Under the pieces are notes generated by a model. It was given only the letters and a program-made list of their open reading frames with translations, was not told the DNA's origin and did not search any database. A DNA stretch of 64,000 nucleotides from an uncultured Methanobrevibacter sp. (lineage in GTDB: Archaea > Methanobacteriota > Methanobacteria > Methanobacteriales > Methanobacteriaceae), in assembly GCF_900314695.1 (NCBI RefSeq), contig NZ_OMWD01000005.1, forward strand, positions 21,052 through 85,051. The letters run 5' to 3'. Made by a program: the position numbers and the translations under genes. Below are positions 17,110 through 25,944 of this stretch, piece by piece. The first letter of the stretch is position 1; each line of letters opens with the position of its first letter.

Positions 17110-17440
17110 ATTTTCATCTCTAAATTAAATATATTCAATCACTTATACCAATAAATTTCATCGATAAGTAATTAGTTATATATTGATTTTTATATTATTT
17201 AAATGAAAATGTCTCAAATTTTTAATATAACAGTGTTAATCAAATATAATGGGTGTAATTTGATTTATATCGGTAGGATTTTCCAATATAATGCTGTTAT
17301 ATAGGTTAGATTTATATAGATTTGACTTCAAAAATATACTCGTTAATCAATATTATGTATATGGTATAATTTTTTATTTTATAAAATTTTATTAACTTAT
17401 ATAATTTGATTATAAAAATAAAGATTGGGAAGTTTTTAAT
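17110..17440. other. 331-base divergent promoter region of two adhesin-like genes
   Basis: No gene is visible. The DNA is very AT-rich and contains promoters facing both ways. It holds the inverted repeat AATCAAAT/ATTTGATT at 17239-17265 (11-base spacer) and two AT-rich blocks (17224-17235 and 17284-17302) sharing ATATAACAG in opposite orientation. Confidence 0.5.
17239..17265. promoter_or_regulatory. Inverted repeat between divergent adhesin-like genes
   Basis: AATCAAAT (17239-17246) and ATTTGATT (17258-17265) form 8-base arms around 11 bases. It sits roughly midway between the two divergent starts, a place where one regulator could control both surface proteins. No binding protein can be named. 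Confidence 0.3.
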
Positions 17441-19186
17441 ATGGACAAAAAAGTGTTAATTCTTTTTTTCTTATCTCTATTATTCTTATTATTAGTTTCT
17501 TCAGTTAGTGCAACTAATATCTATGAGAACAATATGACACTTCTTTCTGATAGTGGTGATAATTATGAAACTATTACTGCTGATTTGTCAAATGAAGATA
17601 TCCAATCAAAATTTGATAATGCAAAAGATGGAGATACTTTTGAATTTACAGATAATGAATATAATGATATTTCTTTGGTTGTAGATAAAAAATTAAATAT
17701 TGTTTCAAAAAACGGTAGTGTTGTATATACTTTAGGTAAATTAACTGATAAAGCTAAGAAGTTAGGATTAGATAAAACTTTCGGATTTTATTTCACATCA
17801 AAATCAGCAGGAAGTGTATTGTCTGGAATAACGATTGTCGCTTCAAATAGTGATTGTGGAGTCATCGTGGATAATGCAAAAAATGTTGTGGTTAAAGATA
17901 ACAAGATTGTTGGTGGAAAAAACTGTATTTTAGTAAAAAATTCTGATAAAATTGTTGTTTCAGGCAATGATATCCTAAAAGCCAGTCAAAATGGTTTGCA
18001 GCTTCAGGATGTAAAAAATACATTAGTATATGATAATTCGATTTCATATAACAAATGGTCTGGAATTGAAACTTCAAATATTTATTATTGCAATATTACC
18101 AACAATACAATTCATCATAATAACTTAAATGGTATTTCAACCTTCAACAAGTCTTCCCATACATTAATTGCAAGAAATAAAGTTTATGAAAATACTAATG
18201 GTGTCTATATCAACTCAACATCCACTAATGATGTTGTTAAAACAAATTCATTAACAAATAATAGAAAAGACCCACGTTCAAGCATGGGTGGATTTGAAAC
18301 AGGTAATGGATTTTTGTTAGGTTCAGGATTCAAAAGTTCTGGAAGCACCATACTTAAAGTTGAGTATAACTATTTGGCACATAATGAATTTTACCAGGCT
18401 AAAAATTATTGGGAAAATGAAAACTTTGAATTGGGTCAAAACTGGTATGATTCAAATGATCCCTCAAATACTTTTGTATGTCCAAGGCTTTTAGCATCTT
18501 TAATGAATTTGGATACTTTATCCATTAGTAACACTCTATCTCTTCAATTAAGGGACTCTTCAGGTAGGGCTGTAAATGAATTTGCAACTTTTCAAACAAA
18601 TGTTGAAGTTGATGGGAATAGGTACACTGTTACAGTTAATGATGGGCAAGCAACAGTTGTTAAAGATTTGGATCCTACTGTTGACCATAATGTAAAGGTA
18701 GAAATTGGCGGTCAGTATTATAACTATGATTATCATGCTTCAGGTGATAAAGGCCAATCAACAGATTCAAAGTCATCAACATCAAATGATAATGAAAAAG
18801 GGTCTCAAAATAATAATGGAAATGAAGGAACTTCTGATGTAAATGGAAACTCCAATTATCAGGGTAATTCCCATGGTGGTAATTCTTCAGGTTCACATGT
18901 GGCAAATTCACTAAACTCAGGTAACTATGGAACAAACAGCTCAGACATTCCATCTCAAGACACTTCTGATAATGGACAGGATGCATTATCTAATGGTGAT
19001 TTGAACTCCGGAGATACTGGTAATGGCGAAGCTTCTAAGGAAGGTAAAGCATTTGAGATTGTTCCTCCAGTAACCACTTCAAAAGAACTTACAAACACTT
19101 CTGGCCTTATAGTGATGTGCATATTATCCATAATGGGATTGTTGATTTATGGATATAGGGGTAAATTCGATAAAGATGAATATTAA
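17441..19186 (+). CDS. Cell-surface adhesin-like beta-helix protein with C-terminal membrane anchor
   Basis: This 581-residue protein has a signal peptide (ILFFLSLLFLLLVSSVSA), a right-handed beta-helix domain (about 60-300, with repeats such as NVVVKDNKIVGGKNCILVKN), a beta-rich domain around 360-430, then a low-complexity linker of about 100 residues rich in Ser, Asn, Gly and Asp. A C-terminal helix (TSGLIVMCILSIMGLLIYGY) is followed by a charged tail, so it is anchored in the membrane with the linker spanning the wall. It is divergent from the 985-residue adhesin and shares its first residues (MDKK). GGGAAG precedes the ATG. Binding target unknown. Confidence 0.85.
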   Translation: MDKKVLILFFLSLLFLLLVSSVSATNIYENNMTLLSDSGDNYETITADLSNEDIQSKFDNAKDGDTFEFTDNEYNDISLVVDKKLNIVSKNGSVVYTLGKLTDKAKKLGLDKTFGFYFTSKSAGSVLSGITIVASNSDCGVIVDNAKNVVVKDNKIVGGKNCILVKNSDKIVVSGNDILKASQNGLQLQDVKNTLVYDNSISYNKWSGIETSNIYYCNITNNTIHHNNLNGISTFNKSSHTLIARNKVYENTNGVYINSTSTNDVVKTNSLTNNRKDPRSSMGGFETGNGFLLGSGFKSSGSTILKVEYNYLAHNEFYQAKNYWENENFELGQNWYDSNDPSNTFVCPRLLASLMNLDTLSISNTLSLQLRDSSGRAVNEFATFQTNVEVDGNRYTVTVNDGQATVVKDLDPTVDHNVKVEIGGQYYNYDYHASGDKGQSTDSKSSTSNDNEKGSQNNNGNEGTSDVNGNSNYQGNSHGGNSSGSHVANSLNSGNYGTNSSDIPSQDTSDNGQDALSNGDLNSGDTGNGEASKEGKAFEIVPPVTTSKELTNTSGLIVMCILSIMGLLIYGYRGKFDKDEY

Positions 19187-19248
19187 TAAAACATTTTCTT
19201 TTCTTTTTTTCTTTAATTTATTAATAAGTTTAATTAAATTATATATTG

Positions 19249-19653
19249 ATGACAGTCAAATCTTATTCTTTAAAAATCAATACTAATAAAAGCTTTGAAA
19301 TTATTGATATCACTTCACAAATTAATAATCTGATTGATATTGATGAAGGAATCATCTCAATTTTTTCAAAACACTCTACATCAGCCATTGTGGTTAATGA
19401 AAATGAATCTGGTCTTTTAAATGATTTGGAATTCACATTAGATAATTTAATTGATGATAAATTTTCATACAAGCATGATAAAATCGATAATAATGCAAAA
19501 TCACATTTGAAATCATTTTTACTTTCATCAAGCGAATCATTACCAATAAAAAATTTAAAATTGGATTTAGGTACTTGGCAATCTGTTTTTTTCATTGAAT
19601 TAGATGGACCAAGAAGTGGAAGAACAGTAACTTTGACGATGGTTGGTGAATAA
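19249..19653 (+). CDS. YjbQ family protein (UPF0047)
   Basis: This protein of 134 residues from ATG 19249 (a TTG one codon earlier is less likely) has the YjbQ/UPF0047 signature: SIFSKHSTSAIVVNENE with conserved His and Glu, and the C-terminal LGTWQSVFFIELDGPRSGRTV. E. coli YjbQ has weak thiamine-phosphate synthase activity, but the natural function is unsettled. No clear ribosome binding site lies upstream, so the message may be leaderless. A 46-residue membrane protein gene begins immediately after its stop. Confidence 0.88.
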   Translation: MTVKSYSLKINTNKSFEIIDITSQINNLIDIDEGIISIFSKHSTSAIVVNENESGLLNDLEFTLDNLIDDKFSYKHDKIDNNAKSHLKSFLLSSSESLPIKNLKLDLGTWQSVFFIELDGPRSGRTVTLTMVGE

Positions 19654-19794
19654 TTGCAGAAATGGACAATAATTTTGATAGTTGTTATTGTACTATTGTT
19701 GATTTTCATTGCTGTTTTCAGTAATTATGATGCTTCTCCAGCTGTGAATAATTACTCTGAAATTGAAACACAAATGAGAAAATTATGGTATTAA
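19654..19794 (+). CDS. 46-residue single-helix membrane protein
   Basis: A TTG directly after the YjbQ stop codon opens a 46-codon frame with a strong helix (WTIILIVVIVLLLIFIAVFS) followed by a polar tail (NYDASPAVNNYSEIETQMRK). GGTG lies 6-9 bases upstream inside the YjbQ end, so translation could be coupled. The pattern of a lone helix with an extracellular or cytosolic polar tail is coherent, but no family is recognised and a random frame is possible. Confidence 0.5.
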   Translation: MQKWTIILIVVIVLLLIFIAVFSNYDASPAVNNYSEIETQMRKLWY

Positions 19795-19811
19795 AAAAAG
19801 AATTTTAGAAT

Positions 19812-21470
19812 TCATTTGTTGATGAATTCTATTTCAAATGCAATTACAGGATACTCGAGGGTAAAGTTAGTTATTACTTCTGGGGAAACTTCACCAAAGA
19901 ATCCTTTGATTGTACCTTTTTGAGCTTCGCCAACTACATCAGCTACTCTGCCTTCAATAAATGTCTTATTTTCACTGTCGCTTATTTCCATAGTATATCC
20001 TAAATTAGTCAATACGCTTGTCATTACTGATTTGATTTCAGTAAAGTTGGCGGTTGAATGGCAAATTAGGGCAGCTAACTTTTTGGAAGATCTTGTTTTG
20101 TTTTCTTTTGTATCGTCAAGATATAAAATATCTCCAATCTCAAATATTTTTTGAGGTAGGTCTTCATGCTTGTTGTCTTCTAAAAATTCCATTAAAGAAT
20201 TGATTAGGCTAGTTCTAATCATAGTTCTGTCAATGGTAATTGGTCTTGCAACTTGCACATGTTCCTCTTCCTGTTGATTCATTTTTTCGTAATGTGCCTC
20301 TTCGTTTGTAAGCATTAGGCTCATTACTTCCTGAAAACCTAATCCAACCATTACTTCACGGATAGTGCTTTCTGCTTTAAACCAATCGTTTTCATAAGCT
20401 ACAGTATTTATTTCAGGTAATTTTGCTTCTACGGAGTTAATGTGGTATTGTACTGCAATATTTTCAACAACATCCACTTCATGCAATATGTCTACTCTAT
20501 AAGCAGGTATAATTGCTTTGACTTCGTTTTCACTAATGATTTCAGCATCAAAACGTGCTTTTAAAAGCAATCCTTTAATGTCTTCAGCAGTAAGGCTTGT
20601 TCCACCAATCAAACTATTTGCTGTATCTACATGGACATTCATCTCTTGAGGAGTTAAATCTGGAGTCTTAATGCTTTTGTCAGCATATCTGACTTCCATG
20701 GATTTAATTTGACCTCCGACCTCTGCAAATGAACAGCATATGATATTCAATGCCTGATTGACAGCTCTTTCATCAGTTCCAGTCACATCAACAATAATGT
20801 TTTTTGTGTCTTCCTTGATTTTGGTCAACTCGCCGTTGATAATTGGCGGCATTGACAAGACATTGTCGTCCTTATCAAGAATTAATGGATATTTGTCAAA
20901 GTCTTGGATTAAATGAGCATAATCAACACCTTTGTCGTGTTGGGTTAATATTTCATCAGGAGTCATTTCAAAGTCCTTTTCTAAAGGAACAAATGCATTT
21001 GCATCCTTAGGGGTTGCAATATATTTAAATGGTCCGGTAACGACATCAGCATTATGAATACCGATAGCTACTTTTTTCCTGTCTCTTCCGATTACCCAAT
21101 GGAGATTTTCCTGGAAATCCATAATATATTTGAGTTTATCGCCAGTAAAATCAACATTGTCAATTTTTGCAAATCCTATGTATGGTCTGATTTTTGCCAC
21201 ATCTTCATCCACTTCAACATATTCTCCAGATTCTTCAACCTTATAATCTGGAAAACCGATTTCCTGACCGATAAATCCTTTAAATGATCTGGCTACTCCT
21301 TCGACAGATAGATTGTCTGGGCGGTTTGGGAAGAATTCTACCTTGATTTCTTCATCATCAAAGTCTTCAATATCACTGGACATCATTGGCAATGTGTCTA
21401 TTAATTCATCTTTTTCCATGTCTATTCCTAAATCTTTCAAATCCTGATATTTGAATGTAATAACTGGCAT
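19812..21470 (-). CDS. pheT: Phenylalanyl-tRNA synthetase beta subunit (archaeal type)
   Basis: This 552-residue protein is the beta subunit of the alpha2-beta2 synthetase. It has the shorter archaeal architecture: B1-like start (MPVITFKYQDLKDLGI), the B3/B4 region with FFPNRPDNLSVEGVARSFKG, the B5 DNA-binding-fold region (HVDTANSLIGGTSLTAEDIK) and the class II-like B6/B7 domain with GLGFQEVMSLMLTNEE and a C-terminal GFFGEVSPEVITNF. The alpha subunit gene is not adjacent. A small membrane protein gene lies 22 bases upstream on the same strand. Confidence 0.95.
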   Translation of the reverse strand: MPVITFKYQDLKDLGIDMEKDELIDTLPMMSSDIEDFDDEEIKVEFFPNRPDNLSVEGVARSFKGFIGQEIGFPDYKVEESGEYVEVDEDVAKIRPYIGFAKIDNVDFTGDKLKYIMDFQENLHWVIGRDRKKVAIGIHNADVVTGPFKYIATPKDANAFVPLEKDFEMTPDEILTQHDKGVDYAHLIQDFDKYPLILDKDDNVLSMPPIINGELTKIKEDTKNIIVDVTGTDERAVNQALNIICCSFAEVGGQIKSMEVRYADKSIKTPDLTPQEMNVHVDTANSLIGGTSLTAEDIKGLLLKARFDAEIISENEVKAIIPAYRVDILHEVDVVENIAVQYHINSVEAKLPEINTVAYENDWFKAESTIREVMVGLGFQEVMSLMLTNEEAHYEKMNQQEEEHVQVARPITIDRTMIRTSLINSLMEFLEDNKHEDLPQKIFEIGDILYLDDTKENKTRSSKKLAALICHSTANFTEIKSVMTSVLTNLGYTMEISDSENKTFIEGRVADVVGEAQKGTIKGFFGEVSPEVITNFTLEYPVIAFEIEFINK

Positions 21471-21492
21471 TTAATAACTCCATTAATTATTT

Positions 21493-21849
21493 TTAAAATC
21501 CATAAATCAATATGAAGAATAGAGATTCAATTACGAAATGCAATGCTCTATGTTCTATTTCACCCATATTGCGTATTAATACGGTATGTGAAACATCGAT
21601 TACAAAATGAATTAGGGCTGCTTGAATTCCTACAACTGGATTTAAGAAAACTATTGATAAAACAATAAAATGAAATCCTGCTTCCATTGTCTCATGTGCT
21701 AACCATGTTTGCCATGTTGTTTTTGTGGTCTGTTGGATTAAACCACCTAAAATAATGTAAAAATTATTAAAAACTTTCCACATTATTTGTGTGTGCAATA
21801 CATCGCTTACAGCTAGTACAATAGCAACATAAAACCATAATAAGTTCAT
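21493..21849 (-). CDS. Small polytopic membrane protein of unknown function
   Basis: This 118-residue protein has three or four hydrophobic segments (for example FHFIVLSIVFLNPVVGIQAA) and several histidines near membrane boundaries (WLAHETMEAGFHF, HFVIDVSHT, EHRALHFVIES). The regular histidines are suggestive of metal or heme contact, but I do not recognise the family. It lies upstream of pheT on the same strand with a 22-base gap, so the two may be cotranscribed. Confidence 0.65.
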   Translation of the reverse strand: MNLLWFYVAIVLAVSDVLHTQIMWKVFNNFYIILGGLIQQTTKTTWQTWLAHETMEAGFHFIVLSIVFLNPVVGIQAALIHFVIDVSHTVLIRNMGEIEHRALHFVIESLFFILIYGF

Positions 21850-22005
21850 TTTTTACACAGTCCTTTTTTTGATTGATAATATTAATAATATGATTTTAGT
21901 ATATAATATATTTATCTATATTTTCGATTTTTACTTAATATTTTTAAATAAGAAGCAACATATCTAATAATATTATTTTTATCTACATTTATTAGGAGAA
22001 AATAT

Positions 22006-24720
22006 ATGTCAAAAGAAGAGATTCCTAAAGACTATGACTTTAAAAAAGAAAAAGAATGGGAGAAGAAATGGGAAGATGAAAACATCTACAAATACATTGG
22101 AGATGGATCTCGTCCTAGATATGTTATTGATACTCCCCCACCATACCCAACAGGAGCTATTCACTTAGGACATGTCCTTAATTGGGTTTACATTGATATG
22201 AATGCAAGATACAGAAGACAAAAAGGATATGATGTCTTATTCCCTCAGGGATGGGACTGCCATGGTCTTCCTACTGAGGTTAAGGTTGAAGAAACTCATG
22301 GAATCAAGAAAAATGATGTTTCAAGAGCTCAATTCAGACAGTATTGTATTGATTTGACCACTAAAAACATTGCAAGCATGAAAGCGGACATGAAGGCAAT
22401 GGGTTATTCACAAGATTGGACTCGTGAATTCGTTACAATGAATCCTGAGTATATGAAAAGAACTCAATATTCCTTTTTGAAAATGTATGAAGATGGTTTG
22501 ATTTATCAAGGAAAACACCCAGTAAATTGGTGTCCTCGTTGTCAAACAGCTATTGCTTTTGCGGAAGTTGAATATTCGGACAACACTACCTTTTTAAATT
22601 ATGTTAACTTCCCTCCTGCAGTTGAAGATTCATACAATGACATAGCATCTTCACAAGAATCCGGCAAGCAAGCTGACCCTAAAGAAGAGGGTATTTTAAT
22701 TGCAACAACTAGGCCGGAATTGATGTCTGCATGTGTAGCGGTTGTAATTCACCCTGAAGATGAAAGATACACTCACCTTTTAGGTAAATATGTTGAAGTT
22801 CCTTTATCACACCAAAAAGTAAAAATTATTGCAGATGAAGAGGTAGATCCAGAATTTGGTACAGGTGCAGTAATGATTTGTACATTTGGGGATAAAACTG
22901 ACGTAAGTTGGGTTCAAAAATATGACCTTGAAGTCATAGATGTTATTGATGATTCGGGTACATTAACAGCTGCTGCTGGAAGATATGAAGGAATGGACCT
23001 TCAAACATGTAAAAAACAGACTATCGAAGATTTGGACAGTGAGGGCTACTTATTGAAGAAAGAACAAGTTGATCAAAATGTAGGTCAATGCTGGAGATGT
23101 AAAACTCCTGTTGAAATTCTTCTTAAAGAACAGTGGTTTGTAGCTGTAAGAGATCTAATTGAAAAGACCAAAGTGGCAGCGAATGAAATGAATTGGGTAC
23201 CTGAACACATGAAATCCCGTATGATAAACTGGGCGGATTCTATGGAATGGGACTGGTGTATTTCAAGACAGAGAATATTTGCAACACCAATTCCTGTATG
23301 GTACTGTAAAGACTGTGGAAAAGTCATTTTGCCTGAAGTTGAGGATTTACCTATTGACCCAACTGTCGACAAGCCGAAACATGCATGTGAATGCGGATGT
23401 GAAGAGTTCGTACCGGAAGTAGATGTCTTGGACACTTGGATGGATTCATCAATTTCACCGTTATCCATTGCAGGATGGCCTGATGAAGATTATGTAAATC
23501 ATTTCCCATCAGATATTCGTCCACAAGGTCACGATATTATCCGTACATGGGCTTTTTACACTACCTTAAGATGCATAGCTCTAACAGGTCAAAAACCCTT
23601 TGATGATATTGTAATCAATGGTATGGTATTTGGTGAAGACGGAAATAAAATGAGTAAATCAAGACCTGAGTTTGTTGTTGGACCTGAGGAGGTCATTGAA
23701 AAATATGGTGCCGACTCATTGAGAACTTGGGCGGCCAACAGTGTTCCTGGATCTGATGTAATATTTGACTGGAAGGATATTAAACACGGATACAGATTCC
23801 TTAGAAAATTCTGGAATGCATTCAGATTCATTAGCATGCAAATATTTGATGAAGAAATATCTTATGATGATGTCAAAGATAATTTGGGTCCTATTGACTT
23901 ATGGATTTTATCAAAACTCAATAACTTAAACAGAACTGTTGATGAAGCCTTTGCAGAATATAACTTTGCGGAAACAATCACTTCAATAGAAAGATTCTTC
24001 TGGCATGATTTCTGTGATGAATATATTGAAGCTGTAAAATACAGATTATACACAGATGTTTCAGATGAGTCAAGACGTGCTGCAAAATACACATTAAGAA
24101 CTGTTGTTGAGACCTCTTTAAAATTATTAGCTCCAATAGCTCCATTTTTCACAGAGGAAGTATATCAATACTTCTCAGACGAATCAATTCACACAACTTC
24201 ATGGCCTGAAGTATATGATGAATTAATCAATGAGGAAATGGAGAACAAAGGAGAAACCACTGTCGAGTTAATCGATGAAGTAAGGAGATTCAAATCATCT
24301 GCAAAAATACCATTAAATGCTGAACTTTCTGAAGTCAATGTTTACACTTCAGATGAAGATTTAGTTGATGTATTTAATCAATTCGATGCAGATATTAAAG
24401 GAACTTTAAAAATCAATGACTTGGCAATTAGCTCTGGAAAACCTGAAGTCCATGAGAAAATAATCGAAGTCGAACCGGACATGTCTCAAATTGGACCGAA
24501 ATTCAAAGGTGATGCAGGTAAAATCATCGGTTATTTAAAATCCACTCCAATTGATGAAATTGGAAGCGTTTTAGATGAATCACATGAGCTAACCATTGGG
24601 GATATTGTAGTTCCTGAAGACATGTTAAACATCAAAAAGGAGATTGTCGGAGCATCCGGTAAAAAGGTGGATATCCTACAATCTGAAAACTTGGATATGA
24701 TTGTGGAAGTAATTAGATAA
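22006..24720 (+). CDS. valS: Valyl-tRNA synthetase
   Basis: This 904-residue class I synthetase charges tRNA-Val. It shows the HIGH-type motif (PPYPTGAIHLGHVLNW), zinc-ribbon-like cysteines (NWCPRCQTA and CKDCGKV with CECGCEEF), the CP1 editing domain (IATTRPELMSACVAVVIHPED), the KMSKS loop (GNKMSKSRPEF) and the anticodon-binding helices. The C-terminal part lacks the long coiled coil of bacterial ValS, as expected for archaea. A ribosome binding site TAGGAG precedes the ATG. Its end overlaps the convergent membrane-protein gene by 8 bases. Confidence 0.96.
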   Translation: MSKEEIPKDYDFKKEKEWEKKWEDENIYKYIGDGSRPRYVIDTPPPYPTGAIHLGHVLNWVYIDMNARYRRQKGYDVLFPQGWDCHGLPTEVKVEETHGIKKNDVSRAQFRQYCIDLTTKNIASMKADMKAMGYSQDWTREFVTMNPEYMKRTQYSFLKMYEDGLIYQGKHPVNWCPRCQTAIAFAEVEYSDNTTFLNYVNFPPAVEDSYNDIASSQESGKQADPKEEGILIATTRPELMSACVAVVIHPEDERYTHLLGKYVEVPLSHQKVKIIADEEVDPEFGTGAVMICTFGDKTDVSWVQKYDLEVIDVIDDSGTLTAAAGRYEGMDLQTCKKQTIEDLDSEGYLLKKEQVDQNVGQCWRCKTPVEILLKEQWFVAVRDLIEKTKVAANEMNWVPEHMKSRMINWADSMEWDWCISRQRIFATPIPVWYCKDCGKVILPEVEDLPIDPTVDKPKHACECGCEEFVPEVDVLDTWMDSSISPLSIAGWPDEDYVNHFPSDIRPQGHDIIRTWAFYTTLRCIALTGQKPFDDIVINGMVFGEDGNKMSKSRPEFVVGPEEVIEKYGADSLRTWAANSVPGSDVIFDWKDIKHGYRFLRKFWNAFRFISMQIFDEEISYDDVKDNLGPIDLWILSKLNNLNRTVDEAFAEYNFAETITSIERFFWHDFCDEYIEAVKYRLYTDVSDESRRAAKYTLRTVVETSLKLLAPIAPFFTEEVYQYFSDESIHTTSWPEVYDELINEEMENKGETTVELIDEVRRFKSSAKIPLNAELSEVNVYTSDEDLVDVFNQFDADIKGTLKINDLAISSGKPEVHEKIIEVEPDMSQIGPKFKGDAGKIIGYLKSTPIDEIGSVLDESHELTIGDIVVPEDMLNIKKEIVGASGKKVDILQSENLDMIVEVIR

Positions 24721-25315
24721 TTACTTTCCCATTAACTTTTTTTAATATTGATGATATTGCATAAGTTATGGCAAAAATAAGTACTGTCCATATTATTGAA
24801 TGGATTATTGGCTGATTGTGAACCAATAAGAATGGATAAGGGCCTTTCACTATTTTTAAAATGTTTAAACTAATCATGATTATTCCATATATTGCCGTAA
24901 AATACAGTCCTTGAATTGCATGCAGGTTTTCATATCTTTCAAGAAAAACAAAGGATATGATTGCTAAAACTGGACATAATGTGTGGTGGTATAGCATAGA
25001 TTCATGGAATAATAAATGATACAGTCCTAATTCAGTTGTCCACGACAGTACTGTTAAAACGATTATTAATGTTAATGTTGTTGAAACAATTGCAATGTAT
25101 CTGAAAGATTTAAACCATGATGGTATTTCATTATTTTTTGAAATTTGGATTAAAATGATTATGGATGATAGCAATAACAATAGATTGCTGTCTTCGGTAT
25201 AATATTCTAGTGATGTAATTCCCATTTCTTTAAAAACTAATACAAATCCCATAATCTCTAAAATAATTATCAACAGGTTTATTAGTATATTGATATTTTT
25301 ATGTGTGGTTTTCAT
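24713..25315 (-). CDS. Six-helix membrane protein, possibly Pr6Pr (FAR-17a/AIG1-like)
   Basis: This 200-residue protein has six hydrophobic segments with short polar loops. The pattern FHESMLYHHTLCPVLAIISFVFLE in the middle and the general layout recall the Pr6Pr/FAR-17a/AIG1-like membrane family, some of whose eukaryotic relatives hydrolyse lipid esters. The assignment is tentative. It overlaps the valS 3' end by 8 bases on the opposite strand and has no same-strand partner. Confidence 0.6.
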   Translation of the reverse strand: MKTTHKNINILINLLIIILEIMGFVLVFKEMGITSLEYYTEDSNLLLLLSSIIILIQISKNNEIPSWFKSFRYIAIVSTTLTLIIVLTVLSWTTELGLYHLLFHESMLYHHTLCPVLAIISFVFLERYENLHAIQGLYFTAIYGIIMISLNILKIVKGPYPFLLVHNQPIIHSIIWTVLIFAITYAISSILKKVNGKVII

Positions 25316-25944
25316 TTTTTAATCTCTTATTAAATAATTATTTCAATCTTATTCGAGGTCATTTTCTATTTCTTTAGTTTTCAGTTACATTTAATAATGC
25401 ATTATTGAATATTATATTCGACAATTTATATCCATTTTTATAAATGAAATCAGTTAATGGGGTGTTATTTCCTCTTATTTTCAACATTTCTTTTTCAATA
25501 TCAAAGCATAGCCCTCATATTTTTTTGTGTTGAATTTTCCAAAATGAATCAGTCAAATCTTTTTTAAATATTTTTTTCATGTTTTTAACTTTGTTGTACA
25601 AGAATTTTCAGGTTTCTACAACAGGGGAGGTTAAATATATTCAATGTTAATCTCAAGTAATACATTTAAGCACAAGTAAGTATGAACTGACTCATATATA
25701 AAATTTTTCAGTGAAAATACTTAATCACATCTTTAAAATAATAACTAGAAGTTTATTTTAAAAAATAACTTTATTAAATCTTTAATTTAATTTTTTTGTA
25801 TATTTAAGATATTATCAATATATTTTTTTAAAGTTCATATTGTTCTTGAACACATTCCAAAAATTTAATTAAGTATCTTTTTTAAACTGTATAATAAGAA
25901 AGTAAAGAAGAAACGTAATTTTAATATATTTTCGGTAGGGTAAA
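25316..25944. other. 629-base gene-poor region upstream of aroA
   Basis: The part nearest aroA holds AT-rich promoter DNA. The middle holds an inverted repeat (TGTTGTA 25592-25598 / TACAACA 25617-25623) followed by GGGGAGGTTAAAT, which resembles the GGGAGGTTTATT after the TnpB remnant at the left edge. The left part holds a possible gene remnant on the minus strand. No intact gene is visible. Confidence 0.5.
25374..25560 (-). pseudogene. Possible decayed 3' end of an unidentified gene
   Basis: A minus-strand frame open from about 25514 to a TAA at 25374-25376 reads coherent protein-like sequence (DIEKEMLKIRGNNTPLTDFI, then YKNGYKLSNIIFNNALLNVT). Upstream of about 25514 the sense continues in another frame (FGKFNTKKYEGYAL). 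This suggests a frameshifted tail of a former gene, perhaps a surface protein, but no family is recognisable. Confidence 0.3.

Noticed and set aside
25592..25640. Inverted repeat plus GGGGAGG considered as a strong ribosome binding site for a small gene
   Set aside because: No open frame of useful length follows it.
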